The notes under the pieces are model-generated. The model saw only the letters and a list, made by a program, of their open reading frames with translations. It was not told the DNA's origin and made no database searches. The translations under genes and the position numbers were made by a program. From NCBI RefSeq assembly GCF_000282195.1, contig NZ_AKJT01000036.1:62001-126000 (forward strand): a stretch of 64,000 bases of DNA, read 5' to 3'. Positions 62,738 to 64,000 of the stretch are shown piece by piece (the first letter of the stretch is position 1; the number at the start of each line of letters is the position of its first letter). Origin of the DNA: Pseudomonas sp. GM18. GTDB taxonomy: Bacteria; Pseudomonadota; Gammaproteobacteria; Pseudomonadales; Pseudomonadaceae.

Positions 62738-63754
62738 ATGAACATCAAGAAAACCCTCGCCGCTTCCGTCCTCGCCCTGTCCATCGGCAACGCATTCGCC
62801 GCCGGCAGCCCCGGTGTCGAACACAACACCCAGGCCTTCCTCGATGCCCTCGCCGCCGGCGGTGGCAAACCGCTGGAACAGCTGAGCCCGAAAGACGCCC
62901 GCGCGGTGCTGACCGGCGCCCAGGCTTCGGTGAAGGTTGATCTGTCGGGTGTTGAAATCAGCGACAAGGCGATCAAAGTCGATGGCCAGACCATCAACTT
63001 GAAAGTGGTGCGTCCGGCCAAGGTCAAGGGCGAGTTGCCGGTGTTCATGTTCTTCCACGGTGGCGGCTGGGTATTGGGCGACTTCCCGACTCACCAGCGC
63101 CTGATCCGAGACCTGGTAGTGGGCTCCGGCGCAGTCGCGGTATACGTCGACTACACGCCGTCGCCGGAAGCGCAATACCCGACCGCCATCAACCAGGCCT
63201 ACAGCGCGACGAAATGGGTGGCCGAGCATGGCAAAGAGATCGGTGTCGATGGCAAGCGACTGGCGGTGGCCGGCAACAGCGTCGGCGGCAACATGGCGGC
63301 GGTCGTGGCGCTGATGGCCAAGGAGCAGAACACCCCTGCCCTGCGCTTCCAGCTGTTGATGTGGCCGGTGACCAACGCACAGTTCGACGACGGCTCGTAC
63401 CAGCAATTCGCCGAGGGGCACTTCCTCACCAAAGGGATGATGCAGTGGTTCTGGGACAACTACACCACCAACCCGGCCGAGCGTGCGCAGATTCATGCCT
63501 CGCCGCTCAACGCCAGCGCCGAACAACTCAAGGGCCTGCCTGCCGCACTGGTGCAGACCGCCGAATTCGACGTGCTGCGTGACGAAGGCGAAGGCTACGC
63601 CCGCCACCTCGATGCGGCCGGTGTGCCGGTGACCTCGGTGCGCTACAACGGGATGATTCATGACTTTGGCCTGCTCAATCCGCTGAACCGGATTCCGGAA
63701 GTCAAAGCGGCGGTACGTCAGGCCGCGGCCGAGCTCAAGACGCATCTGAACTAA
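62738..63754 (+). CDS. secreted alpha/beta hydrolase (HSL-type esterase)
   Basis: From ATG 62738, with AAAAGGA upstream, a 338-residue esterase with a signal sequence (about 1-22, ending AFA). It has the oxyanion motif HGGGW, the nucleophile Ser in GNSVGG and the C-terminal Asp (EFDVLRDEG) and His (MIHDFG), the hormone-sensitive lipase arrangement. It likely hydrolyses short-chain esters outside the cytoplasm. Transcription ends at the strong hairpin at 63764. Confidence 0.88.
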   Translation: MNIKKTLAASVLALSIGNAFAAGSPGVEHNTQAFLDALAAGGGKPLEQLSPKDARAVLTGAQASVKVDLSGVEISDKAIKVDGQTINLKVVRPAKVKGELPVFMFFHGGGWVLGDFPTHQRLIRDLVVGSGAVAVYVDYTPSPEAQYPTAINQAYSATKWVAEHGKEIGVDGKRLAVAGNSVGGNMAAVVALMAKEQNTPALRFQLLMWPVTNAQFDDGSYQQFAEGHFLTKGMMQWFWDNYTTNPAERAQIHASPLNASAEQLKGLPAALVQTAEFDVLRDEGEGYARHLDAAGVPVTSVRYNGMIHDFGLLNPLNRIPEVKAAVRQAAAELKTHLN

Positions 63755-63763
63755 GCCCAACCT

Positions 63764-63797
63764 CTCGCCACACCCCAGGGTGTGGCGAGTTTTTTTG
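63764..63797 (+). terminator. intrinsic terminator after the esterase gene
   Basis: CTCGCCACACCC and GGGTGTGGCGAG form a 12-bp stem with a tiny loop, followed by seven T. It starts ten bases behind the stop codon. Confidence 0.92.
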
Positions 63798-63817
63798 TGC
63801 CCGTTGGAGTGCAATCC

Positions 63818-64000
63818 ATGAGCCTTTTCTCTGCCCACCTGTTGCCTTGGAGCGCCCTGCTGCTGGTGCTCGACGCTCTGCTCTGGCACCTCGTCCCGTT
63901 CAAACATCGCGCGCCAAAGGTCGGTGTGCGGCTGGTGCTGTTTCTGGTGTTCAGTGCGCTGGTCATCAACGCCGGCGTCAGCCCGTTGCAGGCGCCGTTG
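63818..64000 (+). CDS. N-terminus of a membrane protein cut by the window edge
   Basis: ATG 63818, after a weak TTGGAG site, opens a frame of 61 codons to the end of the window. The visible part has two hydrophobic segments (about 8-26 and 38-53) separated by a basic loop FKHRAPKVGVR. It may be the start of a Pseudomonas mechanosensitive-channel-type protein, but too little is seen to be sure. Confidence 0.55.
   Translation, partial: MSLFSAHLLPWSALLLVLDALLWHLVPFKHRAPKVGVRLVLFLVFSALVINAGVSPLQAPL

Noticed and set aside
1..64000. CRISPR arrays, tRNA or rRNA genes, insertion-sequence transposases, phage integrases
   Set aside because: No regularly spaced repeats, no cloverleaf or rRNA-like sequence and no transposase or integrase motif was found on either strand.

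Overview
The window is chromosomal DNA of a Pseudomonas, most likely of the P. fluorescens lineage. Evidence seen directly: GC-rich genes with strong AGGAG-type ribosome sites, REP/REPIN repeats of the Pseudomonas type, a DUF6124 gene, an Hcp/VgrG/Rhs type VI secretion island and an O-antigen/exopolysaccharide cluster of Pseudomonas character. The genus call is an inference from gene content; no rRNA or tRNA gene is present.

Layout. (1) 1-8250, all on the minus strand: a catabolic island with a FadL-type porin (cut by the left edge), an acyl-CoA ligase, a fumarylacetoacetase-fold hydrolase, an extradiol dioxygenase and a TetR regulator, then an MhpA-like flavin hydroxylase paired with a second TetR regulator. 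Each unit has a sigma70-like promoter with a palindromic operator on it. Together they look like a meta-cleavage route for a hydrophobic aromatic compound. (2) 8300-19800: small metabolic and regulatory units (aldo/keto reductase with LysR, AzlCD with LysR, a PchB-like lyase, GNAT, AraC, a ferritin-like diiron protein, MAPEG, a DUF4157-like protein, SDR, cupin, DUF3303). (3) 19900-22500: a complete three-domain LigD for end joining, with no Ku gene in the window. (4) 22500-32300: an orphan type VI secretion island, hcp - vgrG - DUF4123 adaptor - rhs, with a candidate sigma54 promoter and three upstream 18-bp palindromes; the Rhs tip is a HYD1-type ADP-ribosyltransferase toxin, followed by AT-rich candidate immunity genes. 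(5) 32500-36800: a DUF6124 pair, a hybrid histidine kinase and an exported cyclase-family protein, bracketed by a duplicated gene tail with its terminator. (6) 36860-42900: an AttH/CrtC-like lipoprotein with an FtsX permease and its ATPase, then a membrane sulfatase/phosphoethanolamine-transferase-like protein. (7) 43270-60020: one long plus-strand Wzx/Wzy-type exopolysaccharide operon, most genes overlapping by 1-30 bases. (8) 60020-64000: a REPIN composite element, a solitary antitoxin-like gene, a methyltransferase, a LysR regulator divergent from a secreted esterase, and the start of a membrane protein cut by the right edge.

In the exopolysaccharide cluster the logic is: a UDP-sugar epimerase feeds an initiating phosphosugar transferase; three glycosyltransferases build the repeat unit; a Wzx flippase, Wzy polymerase, Wzz-type co-polymerase with a separate P-loop partner and a Wza-type export lipoprotein move and polymerise it; two deacetylases, two acyltransferase-like proteins and a secreted clan-A glycosidase modify or trim it. 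The operon opens with a 27-codon remnant of a UDP-glucose dehydrogenase gene.

The observations judged most worth checking are the sigma54/enhancer arrangement in front of hcp, the truncated ugd at the head of the exopolysaccharide operon, a REPIN core enclosed by 20-bp terminal inverted repeats, a Walker-A-defective BY-kinase homologue, a 12-codon relay ORF between two exopolysaccharide genes, and a hairpin that covers the ribosome site of an antitoxin with no toxin.
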